A DNA stretch of 15,560 bases from assembly GCA_963694825.1 (NCBI GenBank), contig CAVOEV010000096.1:1-15560 (forward strand). The letters run 5' to 3'. This document shows positions 1 to 6,840 of the stretch, piece by piece (position 1 is the stretch's first letter; the number at the start of each line of letters is the position of its first letter). The notes under the pieces were generated by a model. That model saw nothing but the letters and a program-made list of their open reading frames with translations, ran no database searches and was not told the origin of the DNA. The stretch comes from UBA8437 sp963694825 (GTDB lineage: Bacteria; Planctomycetota; Planctomycetia; Planctomycetales; Planctomycetaceae). A program made the translations under genes and the position numbers.

Positions 1-1202
1 ACTATTTCAACGACATCCGTCGCAAGGCGACTCAGGACGCTGGCCGCATTGCCGGTTTGAACGTGATCGACATCATCAACGAGCCGACCGCCGCAACGTT
101 GTCACATGCGTGGGAGAAGGGCGAGTTGGGTCGCACTGATCTCGAGCAGGTCGAGCAAACGATCCTGGTGTACGACCTGGGTGGCGGAACATTTGACGTC
201 ACGGTGGTGCGTTATACTCCGACGAAGTTCAAGGTGTTGGCCACCGACGGCGACGTGATGCTGGGTGGATTGGATTGGAGTCGTCGCCTGGTCGACCATG
301 TGGCCGACGAGTTCCAGAAGCGATTCGACATGGATCCTCGCGAGGACGCAGCGAGTCTGAGGCAGATGACTCAGGAATGTGAGGACGCCAAACGGAAGCT
401 TTCCGAGAGTGCTCAGGTGCCGATCGAGGTGTACTACCAGGGCAACACGCTGACCGTTTCGGTCACTCGGGGTGAGTTCGAGCGGATGACCGGCGATTTG
501 CTCGAACGGACCAAGACGACCACAGTGTTGGTACTCGAACAGGCCGGTGTCGGGCCCGACGATCTCGATGAACTGGTTCTGGTCGGCGGTTCGACTCACA
601 TGCCGGTCGTCGAGAAAATGCTGACTGAAATTTGCCAGCGTGTGCCCAACCGTGACGTGCACCCCGAGAAGGCGGTGGGTCACGGAGCGGCGATTCATGC
701 CGCGATTCTCGAGGCTCGGGCGACCGGTGGTGAGAGTCGGATGGGCAAGGCGATCATCGGTCGTCTGCGGAGTGTCTCGACCGCCGACGTGAATTCGCAC
801 TCACTGGGTACGAAGGTCACCGATCCTGGTGATCGTCAAAAGAAGAACCACATCATGATCGGGCGAAACACTTCGGTCCCCTGCGACATCACTCAGCGTT
901 TCGTCACCACGTCGGACAACCAGGAGCGGATCCATGTGACGGTGCTCGAGGGCGAGGTGGACGATGTGGATGCGTGTGCGACGATCGGAGATTTCTGGAT
1001 CACCAACCTGCCGGCCAACCTGCCCAAGGGTTCGCCGGTCGAGGTGACTTATGCCTACGACGATTCGGGGCGGATCCACTGTACGGCTCGAGAAATGACC
1101 AGCAACAATGCGGCGTCGATCGAGATCGTTCGCGAGTCGGGATTGGATTCCGACGGAGTCGATTCGTTTGGGGTTTTGGCCGAGTCGTATTCGGTCGAGT
1201 AG
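1..1202 (+). CDS. Hsp70 (DnaK)-family chaperone without lid domain, 5'-truncated by window edge
   Basis: The reading frame is open from base 3 to the TAG at 1200-1202, so the start lies upstream of the window. The first visible residues (YFNDIRRKATQDAGRIAGL, then INEPTAA) are the Hsp70 connect-1 region. The phosphate-2 motif LGGGTFDV is coded at about 177-200, the adenosine motif LVGGSTHMP at about 582-608, and the segment IGRNTSVP (VPRNTTIP in DnaK) opens the beta substrate-binding domain at about 858-881. After that beta domain only about 30 residues follow, so the alpha-helical lid of classical DnaK is absent. A basic insertion of about 20 residues (around 738-800) precedes the substrate-binding domain. 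By family knowledge this is an ATP-dependent, cytoplasmic chaperone. Absence of the lid suggests a specialised paralogue, not the housekeeping DnaK. The next gene on the same strand codes for a J-like protein and may be its partner (inference). Confidence 0.93.
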   Translation, partial: YFNDIRRKATQDAGRIAGLNVIDIINEPTAATLSHAWEKGELGRTDLEQVEQTILVYDLGGGTFDVTVVRYTPTKFKVLATDGDVMLGGLDWSRRLVDHVADEFQKRFDMDPREDAASLRQMTQECEDAKRKLSESAQVPIEVYYQGNTLTVSVTRGEFERMTGDLLERTKTTTVLVLEQAGVGPDDLDELVLVGGSTHMPVVEKMLTEICQRVPNRDVHPEKAVGHGAAIHAAILEARATGGESRMGKAIIGRLRSVSTADVNSHSLGTKVTDPGDRQKKNHIMIGRNTSVPCDITQRFVTTSDNQERIHVTVLEGEVDDVDACATIGDFWITNLPANLPKGSPVEVTYAYDDSGRIHCTAREMTSNNAASIEIVRESGLDSDGVDSFGVLAESYSVE

Positions 1203-1236
1203 TCGGGTGAAGTCGGGTGAAGTCGGGTGAAGTCGG
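1201..1236. repeat. 10-bp tandem repeat between Hsp70 and J-like genes
   Basis: The unit agtcgggtga occurs three times in full plus six bases, beginning on the last two bases of the Hsp70 stop codon. Each unit carries GTGA, so it offers a GTG in three different frames. One of these (1227) is in frame with the downstream gene but lacks a ribosome-binding site and codes for a non-conserved leader. Function unknown; probably slippage-derived spacer. Confidence 0.9.
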
Positions 1237-1278
1237 ACCGGGCCGCACTCGGATGGACTGATCTTGGGAAGGGACTGC

Positions 1279-1283
1279 GAGGA
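1279..1283 (+). promoter_or_regulatory. Ribosome-binding site deciding the start at GTG 1293
   Basis: GAGGA lies nine bases before the GTG at 1293. This supports 1293 over the upstream in-frame GTG at 1227, which sits inside the 10-bp repeat. Confidence 0.55.
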
Positions 1284-1292
1284 AACCTGGCC

Positions 1293-2321
1293 GTGCCGCT
1301 GGATGTCTACAAGGATTGGCTGGGGATTTCCGAGGATGTTCCACGTCCTCCGGACCATTATTCGCTGCTGCGGCTGGTGCGGTTTGAGGATACGGTCGAG
1401 AAGATCCGTGCTCACTACAAGAAGCTGAACGGCCACGTCCGCAAGTACGCCACGGGGACGTACCAACTCGAGTCTCAGGAGCTGCTCAACGATTTGGCCA
1501 AGGCGATGTTGTGTCTGACCGATCCGGAGCGGAAGCACGACTACGACGAGGGGTTGGGTCGGACGTTCGAATCGGACGACGAACAGTCTCGTCCGACGAT
1601 CGCTCAGACCCTGATCCGAACTGGCGGACTGAGCCGCGAGCAGGTGACTGAAGCCGAAGAGTTTGCCAGCCGCCGCGGGCTCTCGATCCGGGATGCCGTC
1701 GTGCAGATGAAGCTGGTCGATGCGGAAACGGCGGCCGAGGCATTGGCGATGGAGCTTGGCCTCCCCTATGTCGATCTCGAACAACTGACACCAGACGACT
1801 CGATCCTCGCCAAGATCCCTCGCAATGTCGCTCGTCGCAACACGATCCTGCCGCTGTTTGTCGACGACGACATGTTGTTGGTGGCGTGTGTGGACGAGCC
1901 GACTCATGATCTCGAAGACGAGTTGCGTCTTCGTGTCGGCGTGCCGATGCGGCGACTGATCGCCAGTCCGCTGTCGATCAACCAGGCGATCGCGAAGTTC
2001 TACTCCGGGTTGAAGGCGGACGGCGAGTCGGAGTCGACGGTTGAGGGGTCGGCCAAGCAGAAGACGGCGAGAACGAAAGCCCCATCTGCTGCCAACGCGG
2101 ATCCGGATCCGGGCAGTACCGAGGCGAAGGTTGCCGAGCACAAGCGGCGTCAGATCGGGACGATCCTGATATGCTGGAGCGTGATTGTCCCGGTGATGTT
2201 GGACCTGCTGGTGTTGCCCAGTTCGGTCAAGGTGTTCGATATCTTCGGTTTCAGCCTGAGCTTGGTCGCGTCACCGATTCTCGTATTCGTTGTCTGGAAG
2301 GCTTTTTTCCGTCGCAGCTAG
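1293..2321 (+). CDS. J-like / GspE-N (MshEN-like) domain membrane protein
   Basis: A 342-residue protein if read from GTG 1293, which has GAGGA nine bases upstream; translation from GTG 1227 would add 22 non-conserved residues. Residues about 21-88 resemble a J domain (DHYSLLRL at the front, a YKKL helix, LTDPERKHDYDEGLG at the end), but the HPD tripeptide that stimulates Hsp70 ATPase is absent; HVRKYATG stands near that place. Residues about 101-238 look like the N-terminal domain of type II secretion/type IV pilus ATPases (T2SSE_N/MshEN), with LGLPYVDLEQLTP, LPLFVDDDMLLVACVDEP and an INQAIAKFY end. The ATPase domain itself is missing. A charged linker leads to two membrane segments (about 290-310 and 318-336). 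It follows the Hsp70 gene and may be its co-chaperone or membrane adaptor (inference). Cyclic-di-GMP binding is possible for this fold, but the repeat motif is poorly kept. Confidence 0.85.
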   Translation: MPLDVYKDWLGISEDVPRPPDHYSLLRLVRFEDTVEKIRAHYKKLNGHVRKYATGTYQLESQELLNDLAKAMLCLTDPERKHDYDEGLGRTFESDDEQSRPTIAQTLIRTGGLSREQVTEAEEFASRRGLSIRDAVVQMKLVDAETAAEALAMELGLPYVDLEQLTPDDSILAKIPRNVARRNTILPLFVDDDMLLVACVDEPTHDLEDELRLRVGVPMRRLIASPLSINQAIAKFYSGLKADGESESTVEGSAKQKTARTKAPSAANADPDPGSTEAKVAEHKRRQIGTILICWSVIVPVMLDLLVLPSSVKVFDIFGFSLSLVASPILVFVVWKAFFRRS

Positions 2322-2370
2322 CGGCCGTGCAGTCGAACTACGAGTCCGCGGCAGCGTGATTCCTGGTGGT

Positions 2371-3768
2371 TCAGTCGGATCCCACCATTTTGGCGTCGGT
2401 CCATTCACTGAGTGCCGGCCCGGTGTCTTCGTCGCGTTGCCTGGCTCGCATCAGGATCTTGATGGGCACTTCCTTGAACGGCAGTTCTTCGCGGAGGACA
2501 CCGAGCAGGTAGCGGATCCAATGCGGCGAGATGAGTTGCGGGTGGTTACATTTGAGCACGATGGTTGGCGGGCAGACATCGACCTGCGTGGCGTAGAAGA
2601 TCTTGGGTCGTCGATTTTTCTTGTAGGGAGGCGGGTTGGTCAGGACGGCGGCTCGGACGATGCGGTTGAGTCGTCCGGTGCTGACGCGTTCTCCGGCCTG
2701 CTTGAAGACCGACTGTGCGAGGTTGATCAGCTTGTGAGCATTCCGTCCGGTCTCCGCGGTGACGAACGCCACAGGCGCGAATCTGAGCATGCCAAACGTG
2801 GTGATCAGGTATTCCGACCACCGGGCCATCGTCATTTCGGCTTCGACGGCGAGATCCCACTTGTTGACGACCAGGACGCAGGGCGTGTGCGATTCGACGA
2901 TGCTTTCGACCAGTTGTTTGTCGACTCGAGAAATCGTCTCCTGCGAATCGAAGAACATCAGCACGACGTTGGCACGCCGGATACTTTGTCGGGACCTCAC
3001 CAATCCGTAGAACTCGATATCGCTGGCGATACTTTTGCGTTTCCTGACTCCGGGCGTGTCGATGGCGACGAAGGCTCGTCCGTCCATTTCGAATCTCACG
3101 TCGATGCTGTCGCGTGTGGTCCCGGGCACTTCGCTGGTGATCACTCGTTCGTCTTCGGCCAGGGCGTTGATGAAAGTGCTCTTGCCGACATTACGACGTC
3201 CGACCATCGCGAGTCTCAGTTCCGGGTCCGCAACCAAGTCGCGTCCGCATTCGGCTTCGTCGTCATCCGCGGATGGCAGCACTTCGAGCATCGTCGCCAG
3301 CAGGTCACCTCGGTTTCGGTTCCCGATGACGCTGGTGGTCACCACGGGTACGTCGAGCAGTTCGAGGAAAGCGGGTGCTTCGTGGTCGGTTCGCGGCGAG
3401 TCGCACTTGTTGACGACGAGCAGGATCGGTTTCTTGAGTGATCGGATCCGACTGGCGATTTCGCGGTCCATCGGCGTAATGCCCTGTTGTCCGTCGACGA
3501 CGAACATCAGCATTTCGGCCTCATTGATCCCCACCTGGATCTGATGTTCGATTTGTTCTTCGAGTTGATCGGTGTCGTAAAGTCCGATGCCACCGGTGTC
3601 GACCAGTTCGACGTAGCGATCCCCGGCCTGCATCACGAAGGTGACGCGGTCTCGAGTGACTCCGGCGGTCGGGTCGACGACCGACACTCGCCGACGTACC
3701 AGCCAGTTGAACAGCGAACTCTTGCCGACATTCGGTCGGCCGACGATCGCAATGCGGGGTACGGGCAT
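2371..3768 (-). CDS. der: Ribosome biogenesis GTPase Der (EngA)
   Basis: A 465-residue protein with two tandem GTPase domains and a C-terminal KH-like domain, the signature layout of Der, which acts in maturation of the 50S ribosomal subunit. Domain 1 has GRPNVGKS (residues 10-17), DTGG (57-60) and NKCD (120-123). Domain 2 has GRRNVGKS (190-197), DTPG (237-240) and NKWD (302-305). The KH-like end begins near residue 365 and includes NPPPYKKNRRPKIFYATQVD. The ATG at 3768 is chosen because GTPase homology begins at once (MPVPRIAIVGRPNVGKS). An upstream in-frame extension to 3948 is low-complexity and coded by a short repeat. No Shine-Dalgarno is visible; the leader is C/A-rich. The usual Ser-Ala G5 signature is altered in domain 1 (TSVIGNRNRG). 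It is convergent with the J-like gene, 49 bases away. Confidence 0.97.
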   Translation of the reverse strand: MPVPRIAIVGRPNVGKSSLFNWLVRRRVSVVDPTAGVTRDRVTFVMQAGDRYVELVDTGGIGLYDTDQLEEQIEHQIQVGINEAEMLMFVVDGQQGITPMDREIASRIRSLKKPILLVVNKCDSPRTDHEAPAFLELLDVPVVTTSVIGNRNRGDLLATMLEVLPSADDDEAECGRDLVADPELRLAMVGRRNVGKSTFINALAEDERVITSEVPGTTRDSIDVRFEMDGRAFVAIDTPGVRKRKSIASDIEFYGLVRSRQSIRRANVVLMFFDSQETISRVDKQLVESIVESHTPCVLVVNKWDLAVEAEMTMARWSEYLITTFGMLRFAPVAFVTAETGRNAHKLINLAQSVFKQAGERVSTGRLNRIVRAAVLTNPPPYKKNRRPKIFYATQVDVCPPTIVLKCNHPQLISPHWIRYLLGVLREELPFKEVPIKILMRARQRDEDTGPALSEWTDAKMVGSD

Positions 3769-3779
3769 GGGCGAGTGGT

Positions 3780-3797
3780 GGGTGAGGGTGAGGGTGA
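3780..3797. repeat. Hexamer repeat in the der leader
   Basis: Three perfect copies of gggtga (TCACCC on the der coding strand), flanked by further GTG/GAG-rich sequence. It ends 12 bases before the der ATG and replaces any purine-rich Shine-Dalgarno there. Confidence 0.8.
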
Positions 3798-3925
3798 GTG
3801 AGCAGTGAAAGACGGCACTCGGCCGGTATTGGGCTGCCTGCTCAACTGTAGCCAATCCTGAACAGAGGACCAGACCTCCGGTTGTTGCCGAGGAGGGGTC
3901 GATGTGGCGAGCGGGTTGTGGACGT

Positions 3926-3949
3926 CGTGCCATGGGGTTGTATGGCACG
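3926..3949 (-). terminator. Hairpin just after the YHS-protein gene, possible terminator
   Basis: A perfect 8-bp stem, CGTGCCAT / ATGGCACG with an 8-base loop, starts about 10 bases downstream of the stop of the YHS-like gene on the - strand. No T-run follows, so it may only act weakly, or stabilise the 3' end. It would separate the YHS-like gene from der. Confidence 0.4.
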
Positions 3950-3959
3950 CAGCTGACGA

Positions 3960-4802
3960 TCAGCGTTCGAAGCGATCCGGCTGTTGTTGGAACTCGAGCA
4001 GGTTGGCTTTGGTCACAAAGAGGTACAGTCGTCCGCGGTACCAGGCGGCGTGGTCGAGTTGTCCCATGCTGGATTTTCGTCGGTGTACGCTGACCACGTC
4101 GAGGCCTCCAGCCACGGGCAGGTACGCATCGGGTCGGGCCAGGAATTCAGTCTTGGCCGTTTTTGAGGAGAGCAGGATTATGCGTCCCTGGTGAATCGCG
4201 TTGAATTCGGGTCGTCCATCGACCAGTTCCTGCCGGTCCTTGAGTGCGACGGGGCAGAACCCCTTGAGTCCTCCACGGTGTCGGCGTCCGTCGATCTGCT
4301 GCCGTTGTCGGAACCGTCTGAGCGTGGCTTGGACGTGAGTCGGATCGGGGGTGGGGGCCAGGGCAGGGGCGAGCGTAGGCGCGGGGGTGGCTTGCGTTGC
4401 GGAAATGAACTCGATTGGTGGAGCTTTCGGCAGGGCTGCCGGTGCGAGGTGTTGGACGGTTTTGACGGATGTATTGTTGGCCGGGTCTTTTTGTTTGGCG
4501 AGTTCTTGGAAGGTCATGGGTGGCATGGCCAGTCCATTCTGGCGGTAGATCTCGCGGAGTTCATCGACGACGTCCTGCGACGGGGCGGATGTCTTCGGGT
4601 TAGTCGCCGTGCGGGTCAGTCGTTTCAGCAGTGCCGGCATTTGAAGTGTCAGCCGAAAGCCGGACTTCTGTGCTGTTGCGGAGGTCGTGGCCGGCAGATC
4701 GGCGGCTCGGGAGAGGCTTGTGAGCGAAGCGATCAGTCCGATTACGATCGCCGTGCCGAGGACTGCCAACCTCTTTTGATTGCGTGTTGTAGTATGGTGC
4801 AT
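3960..4802 (-). CDS. Secreted protein with two YHS-like repeats
   Basis: A 280-residue protein from ATG 4802, preceded by AAGGAAGG with 8-base spacing. The N-terminus (basic MHHTTTRNQKR, then a hydrophobic stretch and SRAADLPATT) is a Sec signal peptide, probably cleaved near residues 32-34. A middle region contains EIYRQNGLAMPPMTFQELAK and a Pro/Ala/Thr-rich linker (about 138-155). The C-terminal 100 residues hold two YHS-like repeats: residues 181-228 (GFCPVALKDRQELVDG, then FLARPDAYLP) and 232-279 (GLDVVSVHRRKS, then YRGRLYLFVTKANLLEFQQQ). YHS domains are small modules linked to metal handling in P-type ATPases and secreted proteins, and many planctomycete proteins have such paired copies. 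A specific role cannot be given. It lies 191 bases upstream of der on the same strand, with a hairpin between them, so co-transcription is uncertain. Confidence 0.85.
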   Translation of the reverse strand: MHHTTTRNQKRLAVLGTAIVIGLIASLTSLSRAADLPATTSATAQKSGFRLTLQMPALLKRLTRTATNPKTSAPSQDVVDELREIYRQNGLAMPPMTFQELAKQKDPANNTSVKTVQHLAPAALPKAPPIEFISATQATPAPTLAPALAPTPDPTHVQATLRRFRQRQQIDGRRHRGGLKGFCPVALKDRQELVDGRPEFNAIHQGRIILLSSKTAKTEFLARPDAYLPVAGGLDVVSVHRRKSSMGQLDHAAWYRGRLYLFVTKANLLEFQQQPDRFER

Positions 4803-5125
4803 CCCGACCACCTTCCTTGGCTGTGACTGGTCATTGCACGAGTCGACATGTCGACAGATACTTGGGTCCATCGGTTCGCTCGTGGTGATTCCGTTTCCTG
4901 CCTCGCGTGGCCCGTTGCGGCCTGGTGTATTGTGGTGGCAGGACCCGGTGTCGATATCGACGTCTGCCGAGTCAGTCCCACAGACTGGAACAACCGTTTT
5001 GATTGGAGTGAACCACCTGGCCGGTGCCGACTGTCAGTACCGGTTCAATTGTCACGACTGGAGTAACCGTCAGAGTCGCCCCAAAGTGACGAGTTAATGA
5101 TTTGGAGACTGGAGGGTTTACGTCC
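4803..5125. other. Divergent intergenic region with two GTCGA palindromes
   Basis: This 323-bp gap between the divergent YHS-like gene and sppA must hold the start signals of both. It contains a perfect 14-bp palindrome GTCGACATGTCGAC (4842-4855) and a perfect 12-bp palindrome GTCGATATCGAC (4950-4961), which share GTCGA/TCGAC half-sites. No convincing -35/-10 pair was found. The ribosome-binding sites at its ends are AAGGAAGG (4811-4818, - strand) and GGAGG (5111-5115, + strand). No coding potential recognised. Confidence 0.6.
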
Positions 5126-6211
5126 ATGGCTGAAGAACGGACCGAGCAGGAATCGCATGCGCCGCCATCGGCAGATCGACCGAGTGGCGCAACGGTGTCT
5201 GAGGTAGGTAGGGTGCGTAGTTCGAGTTGTTGGCGGTTGTTTTGTCGCGCGGTGCTGGTCGTTGTACTGGTGGCCTTGCCGGTGTCCGTGGGTGTCAACT
5301 GGGGCCAGTACCGTTTGTGGCAGGCGACACGAGGCGGAGGCCCTCGGGAGGTGCATCATTCGGGTCAGGAGGGTGCGGAGGCGAAGTTGGCGGTGTTACC
5401 GATTCAAGGCGTGATCATGCCACCGTTGACTGGTCGGGTGCTTGCGATGATCGACATGGTGGAGGATGACGAATCGGTTCGGGGCCTGGTGTTGTCGATC
5501 GACAGTCCGGGTGGCCTGGTCGCCGACAGTCACCAGATCTATCACCGTTTGGAGCAGTACCGTGCCGAGACGGGCAATCCGATAACGGTCACGATGTCTC
5601 GCATGGCCACCTCGGGCGGGCTCTACGTGGCAATGGGGTCGGGTCCGACGGGTCGAGTGTATGCCGAGCCGACGACGTGGACGGGATCGATTGGCGTGAT
5701 CATTCCTCGTTACGACGTCAGCGGACTGGCCGACCGATTTGGTGTCACGTCAGAGCCCTTGAAGACGGGCCCGCTGAAAGATTCGCTCAACCCGTTCCGC
5801 GAGCTCAGCGAGGAGGACCGCAGGGTCTGGAAGGGGATACTCGACGATGCATTCGATCGGTTCATTGGCGTGATTGCCGAGAACCGTCCTGGATTGGACG
5901 CTGCGCGGGTGCGTGAGTTGGCGACCGGTCAGATTTACACGGCGAACCAGGCACTCGGGCACGGCCTGGTGGATTCGATCGGTTACGAGGAGGACGCGAT
6001 CGAATCGTTAAAAACGGCGTTGGGACTCGAGACGGTTCAGGTGGTGACGTATCGAGTGCGTCCTGGTTGGATCGATCTGTTGTTGGACCAGGTCGAGAGT
6101 CGAGACCCGGACCGTCAATTGGCCCGGTGGCTCGAAACCGGCGTCCCTCGCAGCATGTACCTGTCGAGTTGGGGTGCGATACCAAGGGCCTTGCTAGATT
6201 CGTCTCGGTGA
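5126..6211 (+). CDS. sppA: Signal peptide peptidase SppA (short form)
   Basis: A 361-residue protein from ATG 5126, supported by GGAGG ten bases upstream; an in-frame TTG at 5102 is a poorer start. A single membrane segment near the N-terminus (about residues 38-59, RAVLVVVLVALPVSVGV) anchors an outward-facing peptidase domain. Family S49 signatures are clear: LSIDSPGG (123-130), the nucleophile region MATSGGLYVAMG with likely catalytic Ser163, GSIGVI (187-192), and KTGPLKDSLNPFRELSEED (213-231), which should carry the catalytic Lys (213 or 218). The length fits the single-domain SppA of Gram-positive and many other bacteria, not the double-length enzyme of E. coli. It degrades signal peptides released after protein export. 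The final 50 residues are not conserved in the family as far as can be judged. Its 3' end is 22 bases from the convergent sigma factor gene. Confidence 0.93.
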   Translation: MAEERTEQESHAPPSADRPSGATVSEVGRVRSSSCWRLFCRAVLVVVLVALPVSVGVNWGQYRLWQATRGGGPREVHHSGQEGAEAKLAVLPIQGVIMPPLTGRVLAMIDMVEDDESVRGLVLSIDSPGGLVADSHQIYHRLEQYRAETGNPITVTMSRMATSGGLYVAMGSGPTGRVYAEPTTWTGSIGVIIPRYDVSGLADRFGVTSEPLKTGPLKDSLNPFRELSEEDRRVWKGILDDAFDRFIGVIAENRPGLDAARVRELATGQIYTANQALGHGLVDSIGYEEDAIESLKTALGLETVQVVTYRVRPGWIDLLLDQVESRDPDRQLARWLETGVPRSMYLSSWGAIPRALLDSSR

Positions 6212-6233
6212 GGGTCGTTTGGCATGCTGAGGA

Positions 6234-6812
6234 TCATTCGATTGCGTCGCCGAGTTTCCGTTTCAGCCTGGCCGCCAGTTCACTTCGACCTCGGTGAATC
6301 CGGCTGCGGACCGTTCCGATGGGCACCTCGGTCAGGCTGGCAATTTCTTCGTAGCGCAGTCCATCGAATTCTTTCATGACCAGCACGGTCCGAAACTCGT
6401 TGGGCAATTCAGCGAGTGTTTCGCGAACGACTCGACGGTGTTCGTCTCGCAGCAGATTTGCCAGCGGTTGGTTGTCGTGATCGTTGGCGACCTGTTCGTA
6501 GCCGGATTGTTCGTGGAGCATATCGAGCGAAACTGTCGGCGACTTCTGTTTTCTCAGCCAACTCAACGCCAGGTTCATGGCGATACGGTAGAGCCAGCTG
6601 TAGAAGGCCGATTCGCCTCGAAAGGTATCGAGTTTTCGGTGTGCCTGCAGGAGTGCTGCCTGGGCGATGTCCAGCGCGTCGTCTGGTGTTTTGAGCATTG
6701 CGACGAGTGAGTGAAACAGTCGATCCTGGTGGCGGAGCACAAGCACATCGAACGCGGTGTTGTCACCGCCGCGACACAATTCCACCAGTTGGTTGTCGTC
6801 GAGGTTGTTCAC
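6234..6812 (-). CDS. ECF (RpoE-type) RNA polymerase sigma factor
   Basis: A 192-residue protein with the two domains of extracytoplasmic-function sigma factors. Region 2 spans about residues 20-90 (FDVLVLRHQDRLFHSL, DALDIAQAALLQAHRKL, SAFYSWLYRIAMNLALSWLR) and recognises the -10 element. Region 4 spans about 130-182 (LAELPNEFRTVLVMKEFDG, then EEIASLTEVPIGTVRSRIHR) with its helix-turn-helix for the -35 element. The start is a GTG at 6812, 28 bases after the lgt stop, without a strong Shine-Dalgarno, so translation may depend on lgt. No anti-sigma factor gene is adjacent: the gene on the other side is the convergent sppA. Its target genes cannot be told from the window. Confidence 0.95.
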   Translation of the reverse strand: MNNLDDNQLVELCRGGDNTAFDVLVLRHQDRLFHSLVAMLKTPDDALDIAQAALLQAHRKLDTFRGESAFYSWLYRIAMNLALSWLRKQKSPTVSLDMLHEQSGYEQVANDHDNQPLANLLRDEHRRVVRETLAELPNEFRTVLVMKEFDGLRYEEIASLTEVPIGTVRSRIHRGRSELAARLKRKLGDAIE

Positions 6813-6840
6813 GAGTCTTATCGCGAGGCTTCGGGTGGTT

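Noticed and set aside
801..2141. 446-residue - strand frame opposite Hsp70 and the J-like gene
   Set aside because: It crosses two genuine + strand genes and has no recognisable domain.
2290..3801. Long + strand frames opposite der (383, 169 and 104 residues)
   Set aside because: They are antisense shadows of der, whose two sets of GTPase motifs are complete. Their translations show no domain pattern.
3769..3948. 60-residue N-terminal extension of Der
   Set aside because: It includes a translated hexamer repeat (LTLTLTHH) and no Der homology. The ATG at 3768 fits the family start.
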